A stretch of DNA of 64,000 nucleotides from an uncultured Verrucomicrobiota bacterium (GCA_937860055.1 CALMBO010000026.1:124001-188000), one strand, 5' to 3'. Counted from the first letter of the stretch, positions 27,980-36,235 are shown. A program made the numbers and translations. The notes: generated by a model from the letters alone, not told the origin.

Positions 27980-28969
27980 ATGAAGGTATTGGTGACGGGC
28001 GGAACGGGATTCACGGGCAGCCATTTGACGCGGCGGATGCTGGACCGCGGCCATGAAACCGTCGTGCTGGACAACCAGAAGGGGTTGTTCGACGAGGAGT
28101 TCAAGGCGCGCGGCGCGAAGATCATCTACGGCACCGTGACGGATCCGAAGGCGCTGGAAGAGGCGCTGGACGGCGTCGAGGTGGTGCACCACCTGGCGGC
28201 GGCGTTCCGCAAGATCAACATGGCCGACCGGGTCTATACCGAAGTCAACCAGGGCGGCTTCCGCAGCCTGCTGGAGCTGGCGCAGAAGAAGGGCGTGAAG
28301 AAGGTGGTGTATTGCAGCACGCAGGGCGTGCACGGCAACATCGACAACCCGCCCGGCGACGAGAATTCGCCGATCAAGCCGGAGGACTACTACCAGTTTT
28401 CGAAGCACCAGGGCGAACTGGTGGCGCAGGAGTTCATGGCGAAGGGCATGGACATCACCATCCTGCGGCCGACGGCGCTGTACGGCCCGGGCGATCCGGG
28501 GCGGTTCCTGATGATGTACAAATGGGTGGAGCGGGGGTTCTTCCCGTTCTTCGGCGATGGAAAGGTGTTCTACCACCCGGTGTACGTCGAGAACTTCGTG
28601 GATGCGCACGAGCTGGCGGCGGAGAAGCCGGCGGCGAAGGGGCAGACCTACCTCATCGCCGACGCGCAATATTATTACATCAAGGACATCGTGGCGATGA
28701 TCGCCGAGGCGATGGGGCGGCCCTGCAAGTTCGTGCACCTGCCCTTCTGGCCGCTGTACGCGGTGGCGACGGTGGTGGAGTTCCTCTACAAGCCGCTGCC
28801 GTGGGACCCGCCGCTGTTCCGGCGGCGCGCGGACTGGTACCGCCAGAACCGGGCGTTCAAGATCGACAAGGCGCGGCGGGAGCTGGGCTACGAGCCGAAA
28901 GTGGGCCTGAAGGAAGGGCTCAAGATCACCGGCGACTGGTACCGGGCGAACGGCTACCTGAAGAAGTAG
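27980..28969 (+). CDS. NAD-dependent epimerase/dehydratase (extended SDR)
   Basis: A 329-residue extended short-chain dehydrogenase. The NAD-binding loop T-G-G-T-G-F-T-G-S is at residues 6-14. The catalytic Tyr-x-x-x-Lys is Y-Y-Q-F-S-K with Ser in C-S-T-Q-G-V. R-P-T-A-L-Y-G-P-G-D matches sugar-nucleotide epimerases. The exact nucleotide sugar, or a sterol-type substrate as in some relatives, cannot be told. GAGGAAAC precedes the ATG. It is 6 bp upstream of an asparagine-synthase-like gene and starts a cluster likely to build or modify a surface glycan. Confidence 0.82.
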   Translation: MKVLVTGGTGFTGSHLTRRMLDRGHETVVLDNQKGLFDEEFKARGAKIIYGTVTDPKALEEALDGVEVVHHLAAAFRKINMADRVYTEVNQGGFRSLLELAQKKGVKKVVYCSTQGVHGNIDNPPGDENSPIKPEDYYQFSKHQGELVAQEFMAKGMDITILRPTALYGPGDPGRFLMMYKWVERGFFPFFGDGKVFYHPVYVENFVDAHELAAEKPAAKGQTYLIADAQYYYIKDIVAMIAEAMGRPCKFVHLPFWPLYAVATVVEFLYKPLPWDPPLFRRRADWYRQNRAFKIDKARRELGYEPKVGLKEGLKITGDWYRANGYLKK

Positions 28970-28975
28970 AACCCG

Positions 28976-30847
28976 ATGTGCGGCATTTGCGGATTCAATT
29001 GGCGGGACCCCGGCCTGGCGAAGCGGATGACGGATGTCATCGCGCACCGGGGGCCGGACCAGGACGGCGTCTGGTGCGATGAGCACGTCACGCTGGGCCA
29101 CCGGCGGTTGAGCATCATCGATCTGTCGGAGGCCGGCCGCCAGCCGATGCCCAACGAGGACGACGGCGTCCAGGTGGTGTTCAACGGCGAGATCTACAAC
29201 TTCGCCGGGATCCGGAAGGAGCTCGAGGCGAAGGGGCACGTGTTCAAGAGCCACTCCGACACCGAGGTGATCATCCACGGCTATGAGGAGTGGGGCTTCG
29301 ACGTCGTCCACAAGTTCATCGGGATGTTCGGCATCGCGCTGTGGGACTCGAAGAAGAAGCGGCTGTGGCTGGTGCGCGACCGCATCGGCATCAAGCCGAT
29401 GTACTACTACCACAAGAACGGCCGGTTCGTGTTCGGGTCGGAGATCAAGTGCATCCTGGAGGATCCGCAGGTGGCGCGGCGGGTGCACCACGCGGCGCTC
29501 TACGCCTATCTCGGCTTCGAGTTCGTGCCGGCGCCGGAGACGGCGTTCGAGGACATCCGCAAGATCCCGGCCGGCCACTGGGCCGTGCTGGAGAACGGGC
29601 AGCTGCGCGTCGAGGAATACTGGGACCTGAAGATGCCCGAACGGGGCGTGGTCCGGTCCGAGGGCGAGATGGTCGAGCGCATCCGCGAGCTGATCGACGA
29701 CGCGGTGCGGCTGCGGCTGATTTCCGACGTGCCGCTGGGCGCGTTCCTGTCGGGCGGGCTCGATTCGAGCACGATCGTGGCGATGATGCGCAAGCACAAC
29801 CCCGGCAAGCTGCAGACCTTCACGATCGGCTACGAGGACGCGACGTTCAGCGAGACGGAATACGCCAAGGTCGTGGCGGACCATTTCGGCACGGAGCACC
29901 GGGTGCTGATCATCGACAAGATGGACGAGGCGTCGATCGAGAAATCGATCTGGCACCTGGACGAGCCGATGACGGACCTGTCGTCGATCCCGCTGATGTT
30001 CATCTGCCAGAAGGCCAAGCAATATGTCACCGTGTGCCTGAGCGGGGAGGGCGGCGACGAGGTGTTCATCGGCTACGACCGGTTCAAGGCGGCGAAGATC
30101 GCGTCGTTCCTGAATTATCTCCCCAAGTGGTTCCGGCACGACCTGGTGGGCAAGTGGGCCAAGGGGCTGGAGGACCGGCCGGAGAAAAAAGGCCCGGTCA
30201 ACATGTTCAAGCGGTTCATCGAAGGTTCGCTGCTGCCCGAGGAGGCGATGCACCTGCGCTGGCAGTACTTCATGGACCCGCGCCTCGAACAGCACCTGTT
30301 CGCGGATTCCTACAAGGCGCAGGTCCCGTTCGATCCGTTCGCGCGCGTCCGCGAATACAATGCGAAATGCACGTCGAAGGACATGGTGAACCGGCAGGCC
30401 TATCTGGACACGCGGTTCATGATGAGCGACAGCGTGCTGATGAAGGCCGACAAGATGAGCATGGCCTCGGCGCTGGAAATCCGCGTGCCGCTGCTGGACC
30501 ACCGCCTGGTGGAATACATGGGCACGGTGCCCGGCAACCAGAAGCTGCGCGGCATGACGACGAAGTACATCTTCCGCAAGGCGCTGGAGGGGATCCTGCC
30601 GAAGGAGATCGTCTGGCGCGGCAAGCAGGGCTACAGCCTGCCGGTGAAAAACCTCCTGCGCACGCAGCTCAAGGATTTCATGGTCGCGCTGCTGCACGAG
30701 TCGCCGCTGATCCGCGAGGATTTCGACGTGGCGTTCGTGGACCGGCTGATCGACGAGCACCTGTCGATGAAGCAGAACCACAACCACGTGCTCTGGGGCC
30801 TGATGAACATCGCCATCTGGCACCGGCGGTTCTTCCGGAACGGATAA
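28976..30847 (+). CDS. asnB: Asparagine synthase (glutamine-hydrolysing) family protein
   Basis: A 623-residue amidotransferase. The mature N-terminal nucleophile is Cys2 (M-C-G-I-C-G). The glutaminase domain is followed by the synthetase domain with the pyrophosphate loop F-L-S-G-G-L-D-S-S and S-G-E-G-G-D-E-V-F. True AsnB makes asparagine from aspartate and glutamine. Paralogues in exopolysaccharide clusters are thought to amidate sugar acids or other acceptors. Its place between an epimerase and an acyltransferase favours the second role, but asparagine synthesis is not excluded. It lies 6 bp after the epimerase. Confidence 0.87.
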   Translation: MCGICGFNWRDPGLAKRMTDVIAHRGPDQDGVWCDEHVTLGHRRLSIIDLSEAGRQPMPNEDDGVQVVFNGEIYNFAGIRKELEAKGHVFKSHSDTEVIIHGYEEWGFDVVHKFIGMFGIALWDSKKKRLWLVRDRIGIKPMYYYHKNGRFVFGSEIKCILEDPQVARRVHHAALYAYLGFEFVPAPETAFEDIRKIPAGHWAVLENGQLRVEEYWDLKMPERGVVRSEGEMVERIRELIDDAVRLRLISDVPLGAFLSGGLDSSTIVAMMRKHNPGKLQTFTIGYEDATFSETEYAKVVADHFGTEHRVLIIDKMDEASIEKSIWHLDEPMTDLSSIPLMFICQKAKQYVTVCLSGEGGDEVFIGYDRFKAAKIASFLNYLPKWFRHDLVGKWAKGLEDRPEKKGPVNMFKRFIEGSLLPEEAMHLRWQYFMDPRLEQHLFADSYKAQVPFDPFARVREYNAKCTSKDMVNRQAYLDTRFMMSDSVLMKADKMSMASALEIRVPLLDHRLVEYMGTVPGNQKLRGMTTKYIFRKALEGILPKEIVWRGKQGYSLPVKNLLRTQLKDFMVALLHESPLIREDFDVAFVDRLIDEHLSMKQNHNHVLWGLMNIAIWHRRFFRNG

Positions 30848-30852
30848 GAAAA

Positions 30853-30936
30853 TGTTCTCACGGAGTTCACAGAGGTTCGCAGAGGGGAAATCCAAATGGA
30901 TGGCTCCGTGGAACTCTGTGAACCCCTGTGAGAACA
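30853..30936. repeat. Imperfect inverted repeat between asnB-like and acyltransferase genes
   Basis: The left arm begins TGTTCTCACGGAGTTCACAG (30853) and the right arm is its imperfect reverse complement, ending at 30936. The arms are about 32 nt with a ~20-nt AT-richer centre. The sequence style (TTCACAGAGG, GCAGAGG) resembles palindromes scattered in intergenic DNA of many environmental genomes. Confidence 0.75.
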
Positions 30937-30957
30937 ATGGCTTTTGAGGGCCGAATC

Positions 30958-31701
30958 ATGGCTGAATCCGCGGAATGCAAGGTGAAGGAGCTGACGAAGG
31001 GGTCCGCCTCGGGCGCCTACCGTGTGCTGATGTACGGCGACATGGGGATCGGCAGGATCATCTGGGCCGAGATTCTGTTCACGCTGATCGGGGGGATGGG
31101 CGGGGCGATGGGCCTGTTCCTGCGGATGAAGCTGTATCCGTCGCTGTTCAAGTCCTGCGGGCGCAAAGTGGTGTTCGGGAAGAACGTGACGATCCGCCAT
31201 CCGCACAAGATCCTCCTGGGCGACGGCGTGGTGCTGGACGACAATTGCGTGGTGGACGCCAAAGGCGCGGACAACGCGGGGATCGTGCTGCGCGACCGCG
31301 TGTACGTGGGGCGCAACACGATCATCTACTGCAAGAACGGCGACATCGAGATCGGCGAAAACGTCAGTCTGTCCGCCAACTGCATCGTGTTTTCCTCGAA
31401 CCGGCTCGTCATGAAGAAAAACAGCGTGGTGGCGGCGTTCGCGTACCTGCTGAGCGGCGGGGAATATGACCTGGACGATCCGACGCCGCTGGCGCTCCAG
31501 AAGGGGACCTGCACGAAGGGGCCGCTGGAGATCGGCGAGGACTGCTGGATCGGAGCCGGGGCCAAGGTGCTCGACGGCGCGTGCCTGGGCGACCGCGTCG
31601 TGCTGGGCGCGGGGGCGGTGGCCACCAGGCCCCTGCCTGCGGATTCCATCGCGGTCGGCGTGCCTGCGCGCGTCGCCAGGACGCGGAAGGCGGCCGGGTG
31701 A
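30958..31701 (+). CDS. Hexapeptide-repeat (left-handed beta-helix) acyltransferase
   Basis: A 247-residue protein with a membrane-proximal hydrophobic segment (about residues 25-50) and then repeated hexapeptide turns such as I-L-L-G-D-G-V, I-E-I-G-E-N-V and L-E-I-G-E-D-C-W-I-G-A-G-A-K-V-L-D-G. These are typical of O-acetyl or other acyltransferases of the WbbJ/LbetaH superfamily. The start is placed at 30958; an in-frame ATG at 30928 lies inside the inverted repeat and is less likely. The stop overlaps the next gene as GTGA. It probably modifies a surface glycan or its precursor. Confidence 0.82.
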   Translation: MAESAECKVKELTKGSASGAYRVLMYGDMGIGRIIWAEILFTLIGGMGGAMGLFLRMKLYPSLFKSCGRKVVFGKNVTIRHPHKILLGDGVVLDDNCVVDAKGADNAGIVLRDRVYVGRNTIIYCKNGDIEIGENVSLSANCIVFSSNRLVMKKNSVVAAFAYLLSGGEYDLDDPTPLALQKGTCTKGPLEIGEDCWIGAGAKVLDGACLGDRVVLGAGAVATRPLPADSIAVGVPARVARTRKAAG

Positions 31702-32654
31702 AACGGCGCCTGGCCCTGCTGGCGAAGCTGGCGGTGATGGGCGGCCTCCTGGCCGTGCTCTACCGCAACGTGGATTTCGCCGAATTCCGTGCGGCGCTGG
31801 CGGGGTTGCAATGGGGCTGGATTCCGCTGGTCTACGCGCTGCTGCTGGCGAACACGGCGCTCAATTCCTGGAAGTGGGGCCTGCTGCTGAAGGCCGACGG
31901 CATCGTCCTTCCGCTGCGTTCGCTGATGTGCAGCCACCTGATCGGGACGTTCTTCAACCTGTTCCTGCCGTCGAGCATCGGCGGCGATGCGTACCGCGTG
32001 GTGGACGTGGGGCGGCGGGCGGGCGCGGGGGCGAAGAGCTTCGCTTCGGTGTTCGCGGAGCGGCTGATGGGCTTCTTGGCGCTGGCGCTGTGGGGCCTGC
32101 TCTTTTCGGCCATCGGGTGGTCGCGACTGCCGGACAAGCGCATCCTGTTCCTGCCGGTGATCGTCTTCGCCGTGATGGGCGCGATGGTGTTCGCGGTGGT
32201 GCAGCGCACGGCGCTGGTGGCGGTCTGGCGGCTCTTCCGCATGGATCGGATCCACAAGCTCGATGCGTTCCTGCACCGGTTCCTCGATTCGTTGGCGGGC
32301 TACCACGCCGACCGCCGGCTGATCGCCTGGGTGTTCGGGCTGTCGCTGGTGTTCCAGATGGTGGCCATCACGACGATCTTCTGCATTTCGCAGGCGCTGC
32401 ACTGGGAGGTGCCGTTCGTCTATTTCTGCATTTTCGTGCCGCTGATCACGCTGGGCGAGGCGCTGCCGATCTCGATCTTCGGCATCGGCGTGCGCGACGG
32501 GCTGTATGTGTTCTTCTTCGCGCAGGCGGGGGCGGCGCGGGAACAGGCGCTTTCGCTGGCGCTGGTCTATGTGCTGATCACCATTGTCTATTCGCTGCTG
32601 GGCGGGGTGCTTTTCCTGCTGCGCCGGCCGCGTACCGCTTCAAGCTGCGGCTGA
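31698..32654 (+). CDS. Lysylphosphatidylglycerol synthase-type transmembrane (UPF0104) protein
   Basis: A 318-residue multi-pass membrane protein. Family features include the N-terminal K-x-x-V-x-x-G-L-L-x-x-L-Y-R-N-V-D pattern, the L-P-S-S-I-G-G-D-A-Y-R block around residue 93 and an A-S-V-F-x-E-R-x-x-G segment. It has only the flippase-like half of MprF, not the aminoacyl transferase domain. Such proteins occur in glycan and lipid clusters and may translocate lipids. The GTG start at 31698 overlaps the acyltransferase stop, so translation is coupled. It is the last gene of the cluster. Confidence 0.82.
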   Translation: MKRRLALLAKLAVMGGLLAVLYRNVDFAEFRAALAGLQWGWIPLVYALLLANTALNSWKWGLLLKADGIVLPLRSLMCSHLIGTFFNLFLPSSIGGDAYRVVDVGRRAGAGAKSFASVFAERLMGFLALALWGLLFSAIGWSRLPDKRILFLPVIVFAVMGAMVFAVVQRTALVAVWRLFRMDRIHKLDAFLHRFLDSLAGYHADRRLIAWVFGLSLVFQMVAITTIFCISQALHWEVPFVYFCIFVPLITLGEALPISIFGIGVRDGLYVFFFAQAGAAREQALSLALVYVLITIVYSLLGGVLFLLRRPRTASSCG

Positions 32655-32860
32655 TTTTCAACATCTTCCGCCGGAATTTTCACCAATCCCGGCTTTTGTC
32701 TGGATTTCTTCAATCCCGCAATCCTCTCCCGGACAGCGGGATCAAAACGACATAAGAATTATTGGCAAAAATTTGAGGATAATTCGGTTGATAAAGACGC
32801 GGTCCTGGGGTAGCCATAACAAACGGGCAGAATCGGTCTGCCCCAACGAAACGAGGAGAC

Positions 32861-33466
32861 ATGGTCAGAGAGAATAACGGAACGAGCAGAAGGATGATGG
32901 GTTTGGCATGGCTGGTCGTGGCGGCCCTGTTGACAGGTTGCGAGTCGACCACAACGGATAACGAAGAAGTTCCCAGCCTGAGCGGCTTGCAGGGGGAAAC
33001 CACGACAAGCGAGGGTTTGGATATCGGATATGAAGCCGAGGCTTTGCCGTCGGAAATCACGGGTCCCATCAAATGGTTGAATCCAGTTGGGGACATCATG
33101 GGCTGGGCGAAGACGGCCACGCTCCAGGCGCATGTCGGGGGAGGCAGCATCAACATGGCCTACGACAAGAGTCGTACATGGCCTGCGCGGGATGGCGTGA
33201 ATGCGACGCCCTGGGCGATTGTGAATATCAACGGCCAGTGGTATGCCGCCACCTTCGAATATCTGAGAGTGGGGCAGGTGTCGAAACCGATGGAGGTGCT
33301 GTCGCAGACCGGCGGCAAGGGTGATCATTTCAAGGTGTCTCCGCTTTCATCCTGGCGCCCCCGCAGCGGGGAGCGGTTTGGCCTCATGGTCAGCGGGCTG
33401 GCGCGCGGAACCAGCCTGCGCAATGTGAAGGAACGCAGCAATATCTGCATGGTCACCTGGCCATAG
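32861..33466 (+). CDS. Small lipoprotein of unknown function
   Basis: A 201-residue lipoprotein: a basic N-terminus with R-R, a hydrophobic stretch and the lipobox L-T-G-C at about residue 26. An acidic Ser/Thr-rich linker follows (about 28-60), then a small beta-rich domain. The family is not recognised. GAGGAG before the ATG supports the start. Codon third positions are visibly less GC-rich than in the neighbours, and the 200 bp upstream are AT-rich, so recent acquisition is possible. It is followed by a 12-bp hairpin. Confidence 0.7.
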   Translation: MVRENNGTSRRMMGLAWLVVAALLTGCESTTTDNEEVPSLSGLQGETTTSEGLDIGYEAEALPSEITGPIKWLNPVGDIMGWAKTATLQAHVGGGSINMAYDKSRTWPARDGVNATPWAIVNINGQWYAATFEYLRVGQVSKPMEVLSQTGGKGDHFKVSPLSSWRPRSGERFGLMVSGLARGTSLRNVKERSNICMVTWP

Positions 33467-33520
33467 GGTCCGCGAACGCAGGATGCCGGGGCCCGGTTGA
33501 ATCCGGCCCGGAAACCTTCT

Positions 33521-33548
33521 CCGGCGCAGGCAGGAATGCCTGCGCCGG
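33521..33548. terminator. Perfect GC hairpin after the lipoprotein gene
   Basis: CCGGCGCAGGCA (33521-33532) pairs with TGCCTGCGCCGG (33537-33548), loop GGAA. The T-tract is weak (ATTTG), so it may be a transcript-stabilising hairpin or a bidirectional terminator between this gene and convergent tatA. Confidence 0.6.
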
Positions 33549-33635
33549 ATTTGCATGAAGCGGAGGGGGCGGTGCCGGAATGGCACCCGCAAGGCATGAC
33601 CGCGATTCCCCCGCCCGGGGGGAGGAAATAGGAAA

Positions 33636-33842
33636 TCAGGCCTTGGGGGGCTCGGAGGGCTTGTCGGATTTCTTTTCGGGCTCGCCCTCGGCCATGCCCT
33701 TCTTGAATTCGTTGAGGCTCTTGCCGAGGGATCGGAACAATTCGGGGATTCGCTTGGCGCCGAACAGCAGCAGGACGACGAAGACGATGACGAGGATTTC
33801 GGGGAGGCCGGACATCCCGGGGATCAACGCAAGCATGTTCAT
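33636..33842 (-). CDS. tatA: Sec-independent protein translocase TatA-like subunit
   Basis: A 68-residue protein with one N-terminal membrane helix, the L-F-G-A-K-R-I-P-E-L hinge, an amphipathic helix (R-S-L-G-K-S-L-N-E-F-K-K-G) and a charged tail, the classic TatA layout. It forms the pore part of the twin-arginine translocase in the inner membrane. AGGAAGGA before the ATG at 33842 supports the start, which overlaps the tatC stop as ATGA. It is the last gene of a three-gene tat operon. Confidence 0.9.
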   Translation of the reverse strand: MNMLALIPGMSGLPEILVIVFVVLLLFGAKRIPELFRSLGKSLNEFKKGMAEGEPEKKSDKPSEPPKA

Positions 33843-34636
33843 TCTTCGGTTCCTTCCTCTGGTTTCCGGCCCCTCCGTTCCCGGAGAGACAGGATCAAGA
33901 TGCACAATTCATACAACAGGTAGAGCGGGATTGCCATCTGCATTTGCGAGGCGACGTCGGGAGGGGTCAGCACCATGGCGACAACGAGGATGCCGACGAC
34001 GACGTGGCGGCGGTACTTCCGCATCTGGGCGGTGGAGACGATGCCCATGCGGCCCAGCAGCAGCAGGACCAGGGGCAGTTCGAAGGCGAGCCCGAATCCG
34101 ATCAGCAGCTGCAGGGTGAATCCCAGGTAGGAGTCGATCTTCCAGTTGGCGGTCGTGCCCAGATAGTCGTTGAAATAGAACATGACCTTCACGGCCACCG
34201 GCAGGGTGAGGAGATAGCCAAAAGCCACGCCGAAGGCGAACAGGAAGGCGCCGGCCAGTCCGCCATGGACCATCAGCCTCTGTTCATGGGGCTTGAGGCC
34301 GGGGAAAACGAACCGGGCGACGAAGTAGACCATGAACGGCAGGCTCAGGAGAACGCCGGAGGCAAAGATCACCTTCATGATCTGCATGAACCCCTCGACG
34401 GGGGAGGTCGTGATCAGTTCAAAGGCATATTGGTTCCGCGCGGCCACCTGCAGCAGGGGGGCCTGGAGCCAGCCGAGCAGCGGCCGGGCCAGCGGGATGC
34501 AGACCACGATGGCGGCGGCCAGCGCCAGCAGGCAGCGGATCAGCATGCGGCGGAACTCCTCCAGATGTTCGAGGAGGCTTTGCTCCTGGTCGCGGGCCGC
34601 GAACGGTGTTTTCCAGCTGGGAGGGACGAACTTCAT
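33839..34636 (-). CDS. tatC: Sec-independent protein translocase TatC
   Basis: A 265-residue inner-membrane protein with six predicted helices, the receptor core for twin-arginine signal peptides. The N-terminal H-L-E-E-F-R-R motif (about residues 24-30), the F-V-F-P-G-L-K-P-H-E block and the L-T-P-P-D-V-A-S-Q segment in the last part are family hallmarks. Both ends overlap neighbouring tat genes by 4 bp. The obvious client next door is the hydrogenase small subunit, which has a twin-arginine signal. Confidence 0.95.
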   Translation of the reverse strand: MKFVPPSWKTPFAARDQEQSLLEHLEEFRRMLIRCLLALAAAIVVCIPLARPLLGWLQAPLLQVAARNQYAFELITTSPVEGFMQIMKVIFASGVLLSLPFMVYFVARFVFPGLKPHEQRLMVHGGLAGAFLFAFGVAFGYLLTLPVAVKVMFYFNDYLGTTANWKIDSYLGFTLQLLIGFGLAFELPLVLLLLGRMGIVSTAQMRKYRRHVVVGILVVAMVLTPPDVASQMQMAIPLYLLYELCILILSLRERRGRKPEEGTEE

Positions 34637-34911
34637 GGCTGGGCCCCGCCGCCGGGGGGAGGGGGCGTCTCCCTGGCCTGGTCATATACGGAGGTGTCGC
34701 GGGCCTTTTCGTGCGTCTCCGGAGGCAGATCGGTGGAGAGCAGTTCGTTCTTGAAGCGGGTGGCCGACTGCTGGGCCTTGTGCAAGGAGTCCAGGATCCT
34801 GCGCAGGATGCGCGGCGCATCCTTGGGCCCGAAAAGGAGGAGCAGCGCCAGCAGGACGACAAGCATTTCCCCGCCGCCGGGAGCCAGGAAAGCAATGATC
34901 AGATGGGACAT
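34633..34911 (-). CDS. TatA/TatB-like translocase subunit
   Basis: A 92-residue protein with one N-terminal membrane helix, L-L-L-L-F-G-P-K-D-A-P hinge, an amphipathic Arg/Lys-rich helix and a Pro-rich C-terminus. It is upstream of tatC, where TatB often lies, and is less TatA-like than the downstream gene, so TatB is the more likely role. No clear Shine-Dalgarno is seen. It is the first gene of the tat operon, divergent from the hydrogenase genes. Confidence 0.8.
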   Translation of the reverse strand: MSHLIIAFLAPGGGEMLVVLLALLLLFGPKDAPRILRRILDSLHKAQQSATRFKNELLSTDLPPETHEKARDTSVYDQARETPPPPGGGAQP

Positions 34912-35233
34912 GGAATGAAGATGGGCAGAAGAGTGATGCAGGAAGCAACTATTCGTGCAGGGCGTTCCTTGATTTTCTTTTGCGGATCAATACCGCGTAA
35001 ACGGAAGGAAAGCAAAATAAACCGCACGGAGAGCGCAAAGATGCGTCGTATTGTCTAACCTTAATGAGAATTAAGGAAATCCGACGCCCGTGTCTTATGT
35101 AATACGTTGCATTGCAATATGTTATAATATATATACTCTTTGGATAGATATTTGAAAAGGCGGCATATTGCCTATACCGTGACAACAAGCGGAACAATAT
35201 GTCGATTCAATCTGAACGAGTTCGAGGTCGCCG
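34912..35233. promoter_or_regulatory. AT-rich divergent control region between tat and hydrogenase operons
   Basis: This 322-bp stretch has no gene and is far more AT-rich than the rest of the window. It holds a nested inverted repeat: GCGTCG (35043-35048) with CGACGC (35082-35087), enclosing CCTTAAT (35059-35065)-GAGA-ATTAAGG (35070-35076). A perfect -10 TATAAT is at 35123-35128, facing the hydrogenase genes, but no good -35 is at the right distance, which would fit activator-dependent control. Confidence 0.55.
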
Positions 35234-36235
35234 ATGATGACCATCACGAGGCGTGATTTCCTGAAATATTGCGGATGGTCGGCGGCGGCCCTTGCTTTAA
35301 CCTCCGACAAGCTGGGCTTTCTGCAAGGGGCCTTGGCGAATCCGTTGGCGCCCTCGGTGATTTGGCTTCATGGCAGCTCGTGCACGGGCTGTTCCATTTC
35401 CTTGCTGAATCGCATTGCGGATGCGGCCGGGCCCGCACCCACGATCAAAGAGGTGCTCGCCGATGCCATCAACCTGGTTTACCACGCCACCCTGATGACG
35501 CCGGCGGGGGATTCCGCCACGGCGGAACTGCGGCGCGTATATGAATCCGGGAATTACATCCTGGTTTTGGAGGGGGGCGTTCCCACGGCCTATGGCGGCG
35601 GACCGTGCATCGTTTACAGTTTGCATGGGGAAGAAGTCACCTATCAGCAGGCGGTGCAGGAGATGTCGGCCCGCGCGCTGGCGATTGTATGCGTGGGAAC
35701 GTGCGCCTCGTTCGGGGGGATTCCGGCGTCCGGGTCCAATCCCACAGGCGTGGTGGGGGTCGGTCCGTTGACCGGTCGAACCACCATCAACATCTCGGGC
35801 TGTCCGGCCAATCCCGACTGGGTGGTGTGGGCGATCGTTCAACTGCTGACCGGCACCCCCGTTGACCTGGACGAGGATGGCCGGCCCACGGCGCTGTACA
35901 CCGAAACCATCCAGGGTGATTCAAAGGAATACGTGCATGACAAGTGCCCGCGAAACCCCTACGTGAATCCCGATTCGATCGGCGAACCGCTTGAAGCGGT
36001 GGATTTTTCCGACTGCGACGGGCGATGCCTGATCAATCTGGGCTGCCGGGGGCCGAATACAAAGGCGCGGTGCAACGGATGCTGGAACATCCAGGCGGGA
36101 TCCTCCAATCCGGCACCCGCCGATCGCTGGCAGAACAACTGGTGCATCGGGGTCAATGCGCCATGCCACGGGTGCGTGGAAAAAACATTTCCGGGGCCGG
36201 AATCCTTCTACGATCCCTATGTCCCGCCGGTCTAG
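35234..36235 (+). CDS. [NiFe] hydrogenase small subunit with Tat signal
   Basis: A 333-residue iron-sulfur subunit exported with its large subunit. The twin-arginine signal T-R-R-D-F-L-K is at residues 5-11. Proximal-cluster cysteines are Cys50 and Cys53 (C-T-G-C), Cys157 (G-T-C-A-S-F-G-G) and the G-C-P-A-N-P Cys. Distal ligands are the His/Cys of V-H-D-K-C and the R-C and G-C of R-C-L-I-N-L-G-C-R-G-P. Medial ligands are the A-R-C and P-C-H-G-C cysteines. The extra cysteines of oxygen-tolerant enzymes are replaced by Gly52 and Gly162. There is no C-terminal membrane anchor. GAGG lies 6 bp before the ATG. It transfers electrons between the NiFe site and an unknown partner. Confidence 0.95.
   Translation: MMTITRRDFLKYCGWSAAALALTSDKLGFLQGALANPLAPSVIWLHGSSCTGCSISLLNRIADAAGPAPTIKEVLADAINLVYHATLMTPAGDSATAELRRVYESGNYILVLEGGVPTAYGGGPCIVYSLHGEEVTYQQAVQEMSARALAIVCVGTCASFGGIPASGSNPTGVVGVGPLTGRTTINISGCPANPDWVVWAIVQLLTGTPVDLDEDGRPTALYTETIQGDSKEYVHDKCPRNPYVNPDSIGEPLEAVDFSDCDGRCLINLGCRGPNTKARCNGCWNIQAGSSNPAPADRWQNNWCIGVNAPCHGCVEKTFPGPESFYDPYVPPV

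Noticed and set aside
30928..30957. An earlier start for the hexapeptide acyltransferase at 30928
   Set aside because: It would begin inside the right arm of the inverted repeat and adds residues with no family match; the ATG at 30958 is more likely.
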